A stretch of 64,000 nt of DNA from NCBI RefSeq assembly GCF_963678635.1, contig NC_087064.1, positions 55,686,338 through 55,750,337 on the forward strand, read 5' to 3'. The stretch comes from Symsagittifera roscoffensis (Eukaryota; Xenacoelomorpha; Acoela; Convolutidae). Position 1 is the stretch's first letter. Each line of letters opens with the position of its first letter. Position numbers and translations under genes: made by a program. Below the pieces are notes generated by a model, which did no database searches, was not told where the DNA came from, and saw only the letters and a program-made list of their open reading frames with translations. This document shows positions 41,899 to 56,300 of this stretch, piece after piece.

Positions 41899-44731
41899 TG
41901 AAATTGAAAAACATTGCCAACTTAACTGAAGCTCCACAATGAAGTTTTCGCGGACATTGTCTTTCTTTCTTCAATTTTTCTTGTTGCGCGTCATAATGAA
42001 TTTTGCCAATCCAGCCAGTTATAAGAACATCAGCAGGTCCACAATTAATTCGATTATAAACGGGATTCCATCTGCACCGAGGCATTTCTACTCTCGATTA
42101 ATTTTCGGAAGAGGTAATTTGAATGATGTTTATTATACAACTAGTTACGTGCCATATTTGTTTCCTCAATTTGTGGGGGGGAGGGGGTCAAATGTGGATG
42201 CGCTGGGGGGGACGGGCAAAATCTGGATGCGTTGGGGTTGGGGTTGGGGGCGGGGGAGGGGCAATTTGGATGCGTAAGGGGGGGGGGGGGGGGGTCAGTT
42301 TTGGATATTTGTGTGTGGGTTGCAAATCTGGAAACGAGGGGAGGACGACAATATAAACGATTTCGTGGTCTAAATTCGCATTAATAATGGATTATAATGG
42401 CAAAATTTCAGACAAAAATGTCCATTAAAATCAATTTTTAATCCATGGAACTCCTGTGCGGGTAAAACTTTGCCATGAAACTGAAGTTCATGAATCTTTG
42501 AGGCCCGCCGAATTGTTTTGACTGCCGACGTGCCAGACACCGCCATATTTGGGTTTGATAATTAACTCTGCCCAACGCAAACAATCGCTCAGCAAACGGC
42601 AGCTCTTTGACACTACTTGATAATTGTAACTAATTTCTTATCAAGCGATTTTTAAAAAGAACGTTCATTGACAAAGTCCCTCGAGAAAAATCTAGATCCG
42701 CCCTTGCTTCCACAAGATAAAAAAACTCGGAGCAATAAAAACACGGGTTCGGTTTTTAAGAAAGTCAAAATTGTTAATTTATAGTTCTGAAACAATTATA
42801 GTTCAGAATTTCAATTCAAGTTTCAAATATCGAAACTTAAATTTTACCATGTATACATAATTGACCGCAGTGACCTTCCATGGAGAATAAAAGATTGTAA
42901 GTGATTTTCGTGGTCAAAAATGTTGCCATATTAATCGATGACAATTAATCTTTGCGACTACAAAATCAAAAAAATCGAAAAAAAGTCCTTTTAAAATCCA
43001 TCTTAAAAAGTTATTATGGATTTCAGTCTCAATAAATTTCTTTCAAGTTTCTTGCAATTTCTGCAGATTTTTCTGCCTTACTCACAGCCAAGTTGTTTTC
43101 TAAACCTACTCGTTTTTAATCATATTTTGCAAAACCATGTCCCTCGAACATCATTCCAAGTTCATTGTTTAAGTTTTAAATTTTAAAAAGCAAAACTTCA
43201 CGATGTATACAGTGCAGCACGCAGTGAGCTTCCAATGATAATAAAAGATTATTAGCGTTTTTTTTGTTCAAAACAGTAGCCATATTCTTCTATTACAATA
43301 ACACTTTGCGAGCACAAAATCGTTCATAAAGCCTTATAATCTAATATTGATAGAAAAATTAAATCAAATTTAATCCATTTCAAATCCATTATAAGGGGCT
43401 TTTATGGATTTTATTCTCCATGATTTGCTTCCAACTTTTTTGCAACCTTTGCAAACTTTTCTGCATTGCTCATAGCCAAGTTTTTTCTAAATCTATTCTC
43501 GCTTTTATTTAATCTTTGCAAAACCGTATCCCTCACGCTTTAATGCAAGTTCAACATTTGAGTTATAGAGTAATTCAAGTATTACGTATCATTTCAACTT
43601 TCAAAAAGGAAAATTAAAATTACGATGTTTACCATGCTGCCCTTAGTGAGCTTTTATGGGTAATAATAGTTTTTTAGGCAATTACGAGGTCCAAAATGTT
43701 GCCATACTAATTGATTACATACACTTTGCGAGCAGAAAATTGTCCATAAATCATTATACTCTAATTTTGATACAGTAAACAAATCTTTTTTAAACCTTTC
43801 AAATCCATTTTAAATGGCAATTAAAGATTTTAAACTCTATGAATTTTTTTCGATGTTATTGCAATCTTGCAGATTTTTCTAAACTCGTCATAGCCGAAAT
43901 AACTTCCAAACCTACTCGTCTTTAATTAAATTTTGCAAAGCCATATCACTCACACTTCAATGCAAGTTCATCAGTTAAGTTGTAAAGTAATTCAAGTTCA
44001 ACGTATCATTTCAAATTTCAAAAAGGAAAATTAAAAATTACGATGTATACACTGGTGTCCTCAGTGAATTTCTATGGGTAATAATCGATTTTAGGCGGTT
44101 TTCGCGGTCCAATATGTTGCCATATTAATTGATTACAAACAATTTGCGAGCATAAAATTGTTCATAAACCATTAAACCTTAGTTTTAATGGAGAAAACAA
44201 ATCAATTTTAACACTTTTAAATCAATTCTAAGTGGTAAAATTGGATTTGAATCTTTAAAAAAAAATTTCAATTAGCCGAACTAACTTTCTAACCTATTCG
44301 CTTTAATTCAAAATTTGCAAAACCATATCCCTCACATTTTAATCCAAAATCATCATTTCTGTTCTAAAATAATTGAAACCCATTAGTTAATTTCAAGGTT
44401 CAAATTAAAAAAACAAATTTTACGATGTAAACGGTGCTGCCCAAAATGAGCTTTCGTAGATAATATTAGATTTTAGGCAATCTTCGTGGTCAAAAGCGTT
44501 GCCATTTTATTCGATTAAAATTTTCTGTTGTGAACAACAAGTCGATTATAGACCACCATAATCCATCACTGCTACAGAAAATGAATCAATCACAATTTAT
44601 TTCAAGGCCATGGAGTTTAGCATCTATGAATTTCACCTAATCTTTTGCGATATTTGAAGTTTTTTTTCTGCATTACTCACAGCCAAACTGGCTTCTAAAC
44701 CTAGTCTACTTTATGTAAACTAAAAAATACT
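41899..44731 (+). repeat. 2.9 kb module M, tandem copy 2
   Basis: Begins with the same TGAAATTGAAAAACATTGCC as copy 1 and stays closely similar, with scattered substitutions, to GTAAACTAAAAAATACT, where it runs straight on into the satellite array. A satellite part of about 40 bases (near 44,270, before TTAGCCGAACTAAC) is deleted relative to copy 1. Confidence 0.95.
42173..42297 (+). repeat. G-rich degenerate minisatellite in module M, copy 2
   Basis: Counterpart of 39,243-39,350 with different G-run lengths, including 17 G at 42,278-42,294 and a duplicated GGGGTTG. It shows rapid length change between two otherwise very similar copies. Confidence 0.85.
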
Positions 44732-46669
44732 ATGTATACATTGCTGCACGCAGTGAGCTTCCATGGTTGATAATCGTTTTTAAGCAATTTTGCTGGCCAA
44801 AAATATTGCCATAATATTCGATTAGATCACACTTTGCAACCACAAAATCAATTAAAAACTATCAGAAACCTTTATTTTTTAGAGAAATTGAATCAATTAT
44901 AGTCCTTTCAAAAGCCATTATAAAAAGTTTTTATGGGTTTCAATCACTCTGAATGTCTTTCAAGCTTCTTGCACAATTTGTGGATTTTTCTACCTTACTC
45001 ATAGCCAAATTATTTCTGAACCATTCGTTTTTAATCAAATTTTGCAAAACCATATCCCTCACAATTCAATATTCAAGTTCAATCCTCAAGTTTAAAATTT
45101 TAAAATTCGAAAATTTACGATGTATACAGTGCGGCCCGCTTTGATTTATACGCATGGCTATTAAAAAAATTTTTGCGATTTTTTTGGTCAAAAATTTAGC
45201 TATGTTAATCGAGTACAATTAGACTTTGCGACCATAAAAAATCCGTTGTAACACATTTAATCCATTATTGTTGGAGAAAATAAATCAATTATAATGCAAT
45301 TCAATTTCATTAAAAATGGTTATTATGGAGTTTAATCTTTTTGATTGTCTTCCAAATTTTTTGCAGTATTTGCAATTTTCTCTGCATTACTGTAAGCCAA
45401 ATTGATTTTTAAACTTTTTGCATTTAAATAAACTTCTCAAAACCATATCCTTTACACTTTAATTCAAGTTCAGCAGTTAAGTTATAGAATAATTCAAGTT
45501 CAGTATTTCATGTCAATCTTAAAAAAGAAAAATTAAAAATTACCCTGCAAACATTGATGCCCTCAGTGAGCTTCTATGGGTAATAGAAGCTCGATTATAA
45601 GCAGTTTTTGCGGTCCAATTTGTTGCCAGATTAATTGATTGCATACACTTCGCGAGCACAAAATTGTTCAGAAACCATTTTACTCTATTTTTGATAGAGA
45701 AAGTAATTTGATTTTTTTTTTCATTTTAAATCTTTTAAAAACCGTAACTTTGAATTTCAATCTCAACCAATTTCTTCAATTTTTTTGCAATCTTACAGAT
45801 ATTTCTGAATTTCTCACAGCCAAACTAACTTCCAAACCTACTCGCAATTAATTAAACTTTGCAAAGCCATATCCCTCACATTATAACTCAAGTTCAACAT
45901 TTTTGTTCTAAATTAATTGAAACTCATTATTTCATTTCAAGGTTCAGATAAAAAAACAATTTCTACTTTGAATACAGTGCTGTCCACAGTGATCTTTTGT
46001 AGTGAATAATCGGTTTTAAGCAATTTTCGAGGTTCAAAGCGTTGCCATATTGATCGACTACAATTACCTTTTGTGACCACAAAGTCCATTATAAACCATC
46101 ATAATCCCTTACTGCTGCAGAAAATGAATCGATTACAATTCATTGCAAGTTCGCTATAAAGGGTTATTATGGATTTTATTCTCTTTGAGTTTCCACCAAT
46201 TTTTTGCAATATTTGGAGCTTTTTCTGCATTACTGACAGCCAAACTGGTATCTAAACCTACTCGATTTCATTAAATTTTAGCAAAACCATATCCCTCACA
46301 ATTCAATGCAAGTTCAACATTTAAATTGTAAAGAATTTGAGTTCATTATTTCTTCTCAACTTTCAAAGAAGAAAAACAAAAACTTATCATATACACATTG
46401 CTGCCCGCAGTGAGCTTCCATGGTTGAAAATCGGTTTAAGGCAATTTTCGTGGTCGAAAAACTTGCCATAATAGTCTATTACAATCAAAATTTGCAAAAA
46501 CAAACATTTTCATTTAATTATCATGATATTGCAATATTTTCAGAGAAGATAAATGAATTTTAGTCCTATTAAAATCCAATACAAAGAATTATTATGGATT
46601 TCAATCTCTACAAACTTCTTTCATATTTCTTTAAAAAATTCCAGTTTTTTCTGCCCTACTCACAGCCAA
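43091..46669 (+). repeat. Higher-order satellite unit, copy 1 (3.58 kb, nine monomers)
   Basis: Matches 46,670-50,248 nearly base for base (offset 3,578-3,579), whereas neighbouring monomers within the unit are much more different. It includes part of module M copy 2. The boundaries fall in the shared box CTGCCxTACTCACAGCCAA. Confidence 0.93.
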
Positions 46670-49600
46670 GTTGTTTTCTAAACCTACTCGTTTTTAATCA
46701 TATTTTGCAAAACCATGTCCCTCGAACATCATTCCAAGTTCATTGTTTAAGTTTTAAATTTTAAAAAGCAAAACTTCACGATGTATACAGTGCAGCACGC
46801 AGTGAGCTTCCAATGATAATAAAAGATTATTAGCGTTTTTTTTGTTCAAAACAGTAGCCATATTCTTCTATTACAATAACACTTTGCGAGCACAAAATCG
46901 TTCATAAAGCCTTATAATCTAATATTGATAGAAAAATTAAATCAAATTTAATCCATTTCAAATCCATTATAAGGGGCTTTTATGGATTTTACTCTCCATG
47001 ATTTGCTTCCAACTTTTTTGCAACCTTTGCAAACTTTTCTGCATTGCTCATAGCCAAGTTTTTTCTAAATCTATTCTCGCTTTTATTTAATCTTTACAAA
47101 ACCGTATCCCTCACGCTTTAATGCAAGTTCAACATTTGAGTTATAGAGTAATTCAAGTATTACGTATCATTTCAACTTTCAAAAAGGAAAATTAAAATTA
47201 CGATGTTTACCCTGCTGCCCTTAGTGAGCTTTTATGGGTAATAATAGTTTTTTAAGCAATTACGAGGTCCAAAATGTTGCCATACTAATTGATTACATAC
47301 ACTTTGCGAGCAGAAAATTGTCCATAAATCATTATACTCTAATTTTGATAGAGTAAACAAATCTTTTTTAAACCTTTTAAATCCATTTTAAATGGCAATT
47401 AAAGATTTTAAACTCTATGAATTTTTTTCGATGTTATTGCAATCTTGCAGATTTTTCTAAACTCGTCATAGCCGAAATAACTTCCAAACCTACTCGTCTT
47501 TAATTAAATTTTGCAAAGCCATATCACTCACACTTCAATGCAAGTTCAACAGTTAAGTTGTAAAGTAATTCAAGTTCAACGTATCATTTCAAATTTCAAA
47601 AAGGAAAATTAAAAATTACGATGTATACACTGGTGTCCTCAGTGAATTTCTATGGGTAATAATCGATTTTAGGCGGTTTTCGCGGTCCAATAGGTTGCCA
47701 TATTAATTGATTACAAACAATTTGCGAGCATAAAATTGTTCATAAACCATTAAACTTTAGTTTTAATGGAGAAAACAAATCAATTTTAACACTTTTAAAT
47801 CAATTCTAAGTGGTAAAATTGGATTTGAATCTTTAAAAAAAAATTTCAATTAGCCGAACTAACTTTCTAACCTATTCGCTTTAATTCAAAATTTGCAAAA
47901 CCATATCCCTCACATTTTAATCCAAAATCATCATTTCTGTTCTAAAATAATTGAAACCCATTAGTTAATTTCAAGGTTCAAATTAAGAAAACAAATTTTA
48001 CGATGTAAACGGTGCTGCCCAAAATGAGCTTTCGTAGATAATATTAGATTTTAGGCAATCTTCGTGGTCAAAAGCGTTGCCATTTTATTCGATTAAAATT
48101 TTCTGTTGTGAACAACAAGTCGATTATAGACCACCATAATCCATCACTGCTACAGAAAATGAATCAATCACAATTTATTTCAAGGCCATGGAGTTTAGCA
48201 TCTATGAATTTCACCTAATCTTTTGCGATATTTGAAGTTTTTTTTCTGCATTACTCACAGCCAAACTGGCTTCTAAACCTAGTCTACTTTATGTAAACTA
48301 AAAAATACTATGTATACATTGCTGCACGCAGTGAGCTTCCATGGTTGATAATCGTTTTTAAGCAATTTTGCTGGCCAAAAATATTGCCATAATATTCGAT
48401 TAGATCGCACTTTGCAACCACAAAATGAATTAAAAACTATCAGAAACCTTTATTTTTTAGAGAAATTGAATCAATTATAGTCCTTTCAAAAGCCATTATA
48501 AAAAGTTTTTATGGGTTTCAATCACTCTGAATGTCTTTCAAGCTTCTTGCACAATTTGTGGATTTTTCTACCTTACTCATAGCCAAATTATTTCTGAACC
48601 ATTCGTTTTTAATCAAATTTTGCAAAACCATATCCCTCACGATTCAATATTCAAGTTCAATCCTCAAGTTTAAAATTTTAAAATTCGAAAATTTACGATG
48701 TATACAGTGCGGCCCGCTTTGATTTATACGCATGGCTATTAAAAAAATTTTTGCGATTTTTTTTGGTCAAAAATTTAGCTATGTTAATCGAGTACAATTA
48801 GACTTTGCGACCATAAAAAATCCGTTGTAACACATTTAATCCATTATTGTTGGAGAAAATAAATCAATTATAATGCAATTCAATTTCATTAAAAATGGTT
48901 ATTATGGAGTTTAATCTTTTTGATTGTCTTCCAAATTTTTTGCAGTATTTGCAACTTTCTCTGCATTACTGTAAGCCAAATTGATTTTTAAATTTTTTGC
49001 ATTTAAATAAACTTCTCAAAACCATATCCTTTACACTTTAATTCAAGTTCAGCAGTTAAGTTATAGAATAATTCAAGTTCAGTATTTCATGTCAATCTTA
49101 AAAAAGAAAAATTAAAAATTACCCTGCAAACATTGATGCCCTCAGTGAGCTTCTATGGGTAATAGAAGCTCAATTATAAGCAGTTTTTGCGGTCCAATTT
49201 GTTGCCAGATTAATTGATTGCATACACTTCGCGAGCACAAAATTGTTCAGAAACCATTTTACTCTATTTTTGATAGAGAAAGTAATTTGATTTTTTTTTT
49301 CATTTTAAATCTTTTAAAAACCGTAACTTTGAATTTCAATCTCAACCAATTTCTTCAATTTTTTTGCAATCTTACAGATATTTCTGAATTTCTCACAGCC
49401 AAACTAACTTCCAAACCTACTCGCAATTAATTAAACTTTGCAAAGCCATATCCCTCACATTATAACTCAAGTTCAACATTTTTGTTCTAAATTAATTGAA
49501 ACTCATTATTTCATTTCAAGGTTCAGATAAAAAAACAATTTCTACTTTGAATACAGTGCTGTCCACAGTGATCTTTTGTAGTGAATAATCGGTTTTAAGC

Positions 49601-50248
49601 AATTTTCGAGGTTCAAAGCGTTGCCATATTGATCGACTACAATTACCTTTTGTGACCACAAAGTCCATTATAAACCATCATAATCCCTTACTGCTACAGA
49701 AAATGAATCGATTACAATTCATTGCAAGTTCACTATAAAGTGTTATTATGGATTTTATTCTCTTTGAGTTTCCACCAATTTTTTGCAATATTTGGAGCTT
49801 TTTCTGCATTACTGACAGCCAAACTGGTATCTAAACCTACTTGATTTCATTAAATTTTAGCAAAACCATATCCCTCACAATTCAATGCAAGTTCAACATT
49901 TAAATTGTAAAGAATTTGAGTTCATTATTTCTTCTCAACTTTCAAAGAAGAAAAACAAAAACTTATCATATACACATTGCTGCCCGCAGTGAGCTTCCAT
50001 GGTTGAAAATCGGTTTAAGGCAATTTTCGTGGTCGAAAAACTTGCCATAATAGTCTATTACAATCAAAATTTGCAAAAACAAACATTTTCATTTAATTAT
50101 CATGATATTGCAATATTTTCAGAGAAGATAAATGAATTTTAGTCCTATTAAAATCCAATACAAAGAATTATTATGGATTTCAATCTCTACAAACTTCTTT
50201 CATATTTCTTTAAAAAATTCCAGTTTTTTCTGCCCTACTCACAGCCAA
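46670..50248 (+). repeat. Higher-order satellite unit, copy 2
   Basis: Second copy of the 3.58 kb unit. Only scattered single-base differences from copy 1 (for example 48,423, 48,648, 49,171, 49,745). At 50,248 the sequence leaves the repeat and runs into older, more diverged monomers. Confidence 0.93.
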
Positions 50249-53200
50249 TTTGCTTTCCTAACCAGCAGTTAATGAAATTTGCAAAACCATATCTCTTCTA
50301 TTTCAATTCAAGTTCATTATTTAAAATTCAAAATTTCAATTTGAAAATTACGATGTATACATTGCAGCCCGCAGTGAGCTTTCATAGATAATAATCGATA
50401 ATAAGCGACAATTATGGTCAAAAATGTAGCCATTTTGTTCGAATACAATCACACTCTACGACCACAAAATGGATTACAAACCCTTATAATCCATTTTTGT
50501 TAGAGAAAAAAATCTACTTTTTCTTTTCATTTTCAAATTCATCATAATAAGTTTTTATGATTGATTCTTTATGATTTTCATTTGAACCATTTGCAAATTT
50601 TGCAGCTTTTTTGTATTATTCAAAGCGAAGCTGATATCTTAACCTATTGGCTTTCAATTAAATTTTACAAAACCATATCCCTATTACTTTTATTCAAATT
50701 CTAAATTTCAGTTCCGAAAAATATCAAGTTCAACATTTTGTTTCAAGTTTCAAATAAAAAAAATTCAAAACAACGATGTAGACAATGCTGCCCGCAATGA
50801 GCTTATATGGATAATAATTGAGAATCAGCTAATTTCGCGGTCAAAATTTTTGCCATTTGTTTGATTACAAGTACATTTTGCGAGCAAAAAATTATTGATA
50901 AAATGTTTTATTCTGCTATTGATAGAGAAAATAAAACGACTTTAATTTTTTTGAAAATCACTCTAAAGATTTTTAATGGATTTTAATTTACATGATTTTT
51001 TCCCAATTTTTTAAAATAATTTTTGCAGTTTTTTATGCATTACTCATAGCCGAAAATATTTCCAAACCTTTTCCTTTTAATTCATTTTTGCAAAGTCAAA
51101 TACCTCACATTTCAACTCGAGTTCAACAATGACTTTTTAAAAGAATTCAAATTCGAAATTGTTTTAAGGTTCAAATAAAGAAATCAAGTTTACGATAAAT
51201 AATTCGCTGCTCACAGTGAGCTTCCATAGATGATAATCAATTATAAGCAATTTTCGTGGTCAAAAGCGTTGCCATAATAATTGATTACAATTACATTTAT
51301 GACCATAAAGTCGATTATAAACCACTATAATCCATTTCCATTAATGTTACAGAAAATGAATTGATAACATTTCATTTCGAAATCACTATAAAGACTCATT
51401 ATGGATTTTAATCTATTTGACCTTCATCCATGATTTTGCAATATTTGCAGCTTTTTTGCTTTTTGTACAGACGAACTGGTTTCTTAAACTACTCGCATTT
51501 ACTTAAATTTTCCGTATCCTATATCACCATATACCTCACACTTCAATGCAAGTTCATTATTTGAGTGGTAAAATAATTCAGCATTTCATTTCAACTTTCA
51601 AAAATGGAAAATTGAAACTTACGACGTGTACACTGCTGGCAACAGTGAGCTTCAATGGTTGATTATAGATTATGAACAATTTTCCTGGTCAAAACAGTTG
51701 CCTTATTCATCGAGTACATATATTTTTTTTGACCACAAAATCAAATGAAAACCATGATAATCCAATTTTTTTTGACAAAGTATATCGATTTTAGTCATAA
51801 TGAAAACTTATAATGGGTTTCATTTTCTATAAAATTCCTTCAAAGTTCTAAATAAATTGCAATTTTTTTGTACCTTACTCACAGACAATTTGGTTTCTAA
51901 ACCTCTTTACTTTTACTCAATTTTGCAAAACCATATCCCTCACTTTTCATTTCAAGTTGAACATTTAGGTTGTAAAATAGTTCAAATTCAACATTTCAAT
52001 TCAACTTTCAAAAAGGGGAATTGAAAACTTACGATGTATACACAGCTGTACACTGTGGGCTTCTATGGTTGATACTTGGTTATAAACAATTTTCGAGGTA
52101 AAAAGTTGCCATTTTTATCGATTACAATTAGACTTTGCGACCTCAAAATCAATTAAATCATAATACTGCAGAAATTTTATAGAAGATAAATCAATTATAC
52201 TCTTACTAAAATCCAATATATGTTATTGTTACGGATTTCAATTTTTTGGATTTCTTTTTTTCACAACAAATTTTTTCAATATTTTTCTCAGATTTCAGAG
52301 TTATTATGGATTTCAATCTCTACAAATAGCTTTCAAAATTCTTTAAAAAGTTTCTGCAATACCCACAGTTGAATTGCATTCTAAACCTATTCGTTTCAGA
52401 AAAGTTTGCACAACCATAACTCTCACACTTTAGTTCAAGTTCAACATTTCAGTTCTATAATAAATCAAGTTCATCATTTAGTTTCAAATTTCAAATAATG
52501 AAATTTAAAAATAACGATGTATACAATGCTGCCCGCCGTGAATTTCCATAGATAATATTATATTACAAGCATTTCTTTTGGTCAAAGGCGTTGCCATACT
52601 AATTGACTACAAACTATTGAAATTCATTACTAGTACAGAAAAACAATCGATTACATTTCATTTCAAAAGTAAAATAAAGGGCTATTATGGATTTTAATTT
52701 CTACGAATTTCATCCAAATTTTTGTGATTTTTGCAGCTTTTTCTGCATAATCCAGAGCCAAACTGGTTTTTAAACCTACTCGCTTCTACTTAACTTTTAG
52801 AAAAACCATATCCCTCACACTTCAATGTTAGTTCAACTTTTAAGTTGTGAAAGAATTCAAGTTCAACATTCCTTTTCAAGTTTCAATGAAGGGAAACTAA
52901 AATTTACCAGGTATACATTGCTGCCAGCAGTGAGCTTCCTTGGTTGAAAATATTTTTAGACAGTTTTCGTGGTCAAAAAAGTTGTCATAATAATCGATTA
53001 CAATCAAATTATGCGAGAACAAACATTTTCAAATAAAATCATTGATATCTAACAATTTTAGTCCTAATTTAGTTCCAGTTCAACATTTCATTTCAAATTT
53101 CAAATGAGGAAATTTAGAAACTGAAACGTATACAGTGCTGCTCGCCGTGGGCTTCTATAAGTAAAAATTGATTACATTGTTTTGGGCAAATAGATTGTTT

Positions 53201-53269
53201 TCGTCAAAACGTTGTCATATTAATTGAGTACAATTACATTTTGAAACCACAAAGTCGATAACAAACTTT

Positions 53270-53395
53270 GAAACTTTCCAACTTTTCAACTTAACATTTT
53301 GAAACCACAAAGTCGATTACAAACTTTGAAACTTTCGAACATTCAAACTTTCCAACATTCAAAATTTCCGAATTTCCAACTTAAAATTTTCCAGA
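53270..53395 (+). repeat. Short tandem subrepeat inside satellite
   Basis: Words of the type GAAACTTTCCAAC and ATTCAAACTTTCCAAC are repeated several times; the block recurs around 57,820 and at 60,010-60,125. It is a local expansion of a 14-16 base motif within one monomer type. Confidence 0.7.
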
Positions 53396-56300
53396 ATGTT
53401 CTGCCATAGTCAGAGCCAGATTGATTTCCAAAATTAATCATTTTAATCGATTTTTGCAAAATTAATTCCATCACACTTTATTTCATGTTCAACTTTTCAG
53501 TTCTAAAAAAAACGAAGTTCAACATTTTATATAGTGTTTCAAAAAAAAAATTTGAATACATGATCTATACAGTGCTGCCCGCCGTGAGCTACTATGGATA
53601 ATATTCGATTATAAGCAATTTTCGTGCTCAAAACGGATGCCATGTTAATCGATTTCAAATAATCTTTGCGATCACAAAATCAGTTGAAAACGATGTTACT
53701 GTGGATTTCAATCTTTAGAATTTTCGTCTTATTTCTTTTAAAATTTCCAATGTTCTCTGCCTTACTCACAGCCAAAATGCGTTTTAAACCTACTCATTTT
53801 AATCAAGTTTTGCAAACCCGTAACCTCTTACACAAAAACTCAAGTCCATCATTTCAGTTCAAAAAAAATTCCAGTTCATTTCAAGTTTCAATTGAGGAAT
53901 TTAAAAAATTACGTTGTATACAGTGCTGCTCGCCGTGGGCTCCCATAAGTAAAATTCGTTTACATAAGACTTTTGTGGTCAAAAGCATTGCCATTTTAAT
54001 TGGTTACAATTACATTTTGTAACCACAAAGTCGATTAAAATCAATTACTGTTACAGAAAGAGAATCGATTACAATTCATTTCAAATCCATTATAAATGGC
54101 TTATACGGATTTGAATTTTTAAGCCTTTCATCCAAATTTTTGCTTTATTTCAAGCTGTTTCTGCAGTACTTATAGCCAAACTAGTTTTTAAACTACTCGC
54201 TTTTACTTATTTTTTGCAAAACCATATCCTTCATTTTTCATTGCAAGTTCAACAATAAGATTTTAAAATAATTAAAGTTCAACGTTCCTTTTAAATTTTC
54301 AAAAATGGAATAAAATACGATGTATACACTGCTGCATGCAGTGAGCTTCCATGGATGATAGTCGAGTATAAGCCCTTTTTTTGGTCGAAAATTTTGCCAT
54401 ATTATTCGATTACAATTAAAGTTTGCAACCTCAAAATCAATGAAAACCATGGTATTGCACTAATTATAGAAAAAAAACTATTTATATTCATATTTAAATT
54501 CAATAAAAATATTTTTTTTGGATTTCAATCTCAATTTCTTTCAAAAATCTGAAAAAACTTTCAAATTTGTCTGCTTACTCACAACCAAAATGCTTTCTAA
54601 ACCTCTTCACCTTGATCAAATTTTGCAAAACCATAACCCGCACACTTCAATTTAAGTTCAACAAATCATTTCAAAGTCAAAAAAGAAAATTTAAAAGCTA
54701 CAATGTATACAGTGCTGCCCGCTGTGAGCTTCTATAGGTAATATTCGATTGTAAGCGATTTTGGAGATCAAAAAAGGTTGCTATTTTGTTTGACTACAAT
54801 TACAATTTAAACCACAAAGTCGATTATAAACCATTAAAATCCATTTTTGTTACAGAAAAAGAATCGAGTTTTTAATTTAAAATCTAATTTAAAGGGTTCT
54901 TATGGATTTTAATCTCTTTGAATTTCATTCAAACTTTTGCAATTTTTGCAGCTTTTTCTACATTACCCAGAGCCAAACTGGTTATTTAGTTCTACTCGCT
55001 TCTACTTAAAATTTGCAAAACCAAATCTCTCACTTTTCAATGCAAATAGCATTTAAAAGTTAACACAATTCAAGCTCAACAATTCCTTTCAACTTTCAAA
55101 AAGGGAAAAGCAAAGTTTACGATGTATACACTGCTAGCGCAGTGAGATTTCATAGATAATTATAGATTACAAGCATTTTTCTGGTCAAAAATTGTTCAGA
55201 GACCACTATAAATTTTTATTGATAGAGAAATCAAATCGATTTTACTCCAATTCGAATTCATTAAAAAGAAATGTTATGGATTTTTTTCTCTATGAATTTC
55301 TTCCAGTTTTTTTTTGCAATTTTTGCAGATTTTCTGCAATATTCATAGCCAAATTGATTTCTATAATTACCCGTTTTTAATTAAATTTTGCAAAATCAAA
55401 TCCCTTAGACTTTATTTAACTATCAACTTTTCAGTTCTATAATAATTCAAGGTCAACATTTCATTTCAATGTTCAAATAAAGAAATTAAAAGTTACGATG
55501 TATATAGTGCTTTCCACGGTGAGCTTTCATAGATGAAAATTTATTCTAAGCTACTTTTGTGGTCAAAAGCGTTGCCATATTTATTGATTACAAATATATT
55601 TCTTGACCACAAAGTCGATTATAAATCATTGTAATCCATCGCTGATACAGAAAAAGAATCGATTACAAATCATTTCAAATCTACTATACAGGGTTATTCT
55701 ATATGAATTTCATCCAGGTTTTGGCTGTTTTGCAGCTTTTTCTGCATTTCTTACAGCCAAACTAGTTTTCAAACCTACTCGGGAAACTTGAATTTTGCAA
55801 AACATAATCCTCACTGCTCAATGCAAGTTCAACATTTAAGTTGTAAATTGACCCAAATTCACATTCCATTTTAACTCTCAAAGAGGAAGAATAAAGCTTA
55901 CGACGTATACACTGCTCCCCACAGTGAGCTTCCATGGTTGATAATCGATTATAAGCAGTTTTCGTGCTCAAAAAGGTTGCCATATTAATCGATTACAAAT
56001 AATTTTTGCGACCACAAAATCAGTTGAAAACGATGTTACTATGCATTTCAACTTTTATAACTTTCGTCAAATTTCTTTTAAAATTTCCAATTTTCTCTGC
56101 CTTACTCACAGCCAAAATGCATTTTAAACCTACTCATTTTAATCAAGTTTTGCAAAACCGTAACCCCTCACACAATAATTCAAGTTCTTTATTTCAGTTC
56201 TAAAATAGTTCTAGTTCAACATTTCTTTTCAAGTTTCAATTGAGGAATTTAAAAAATTACGTTGTATACAGTGCTGCTCGCCGTGGGCTTCCATAAGTAA

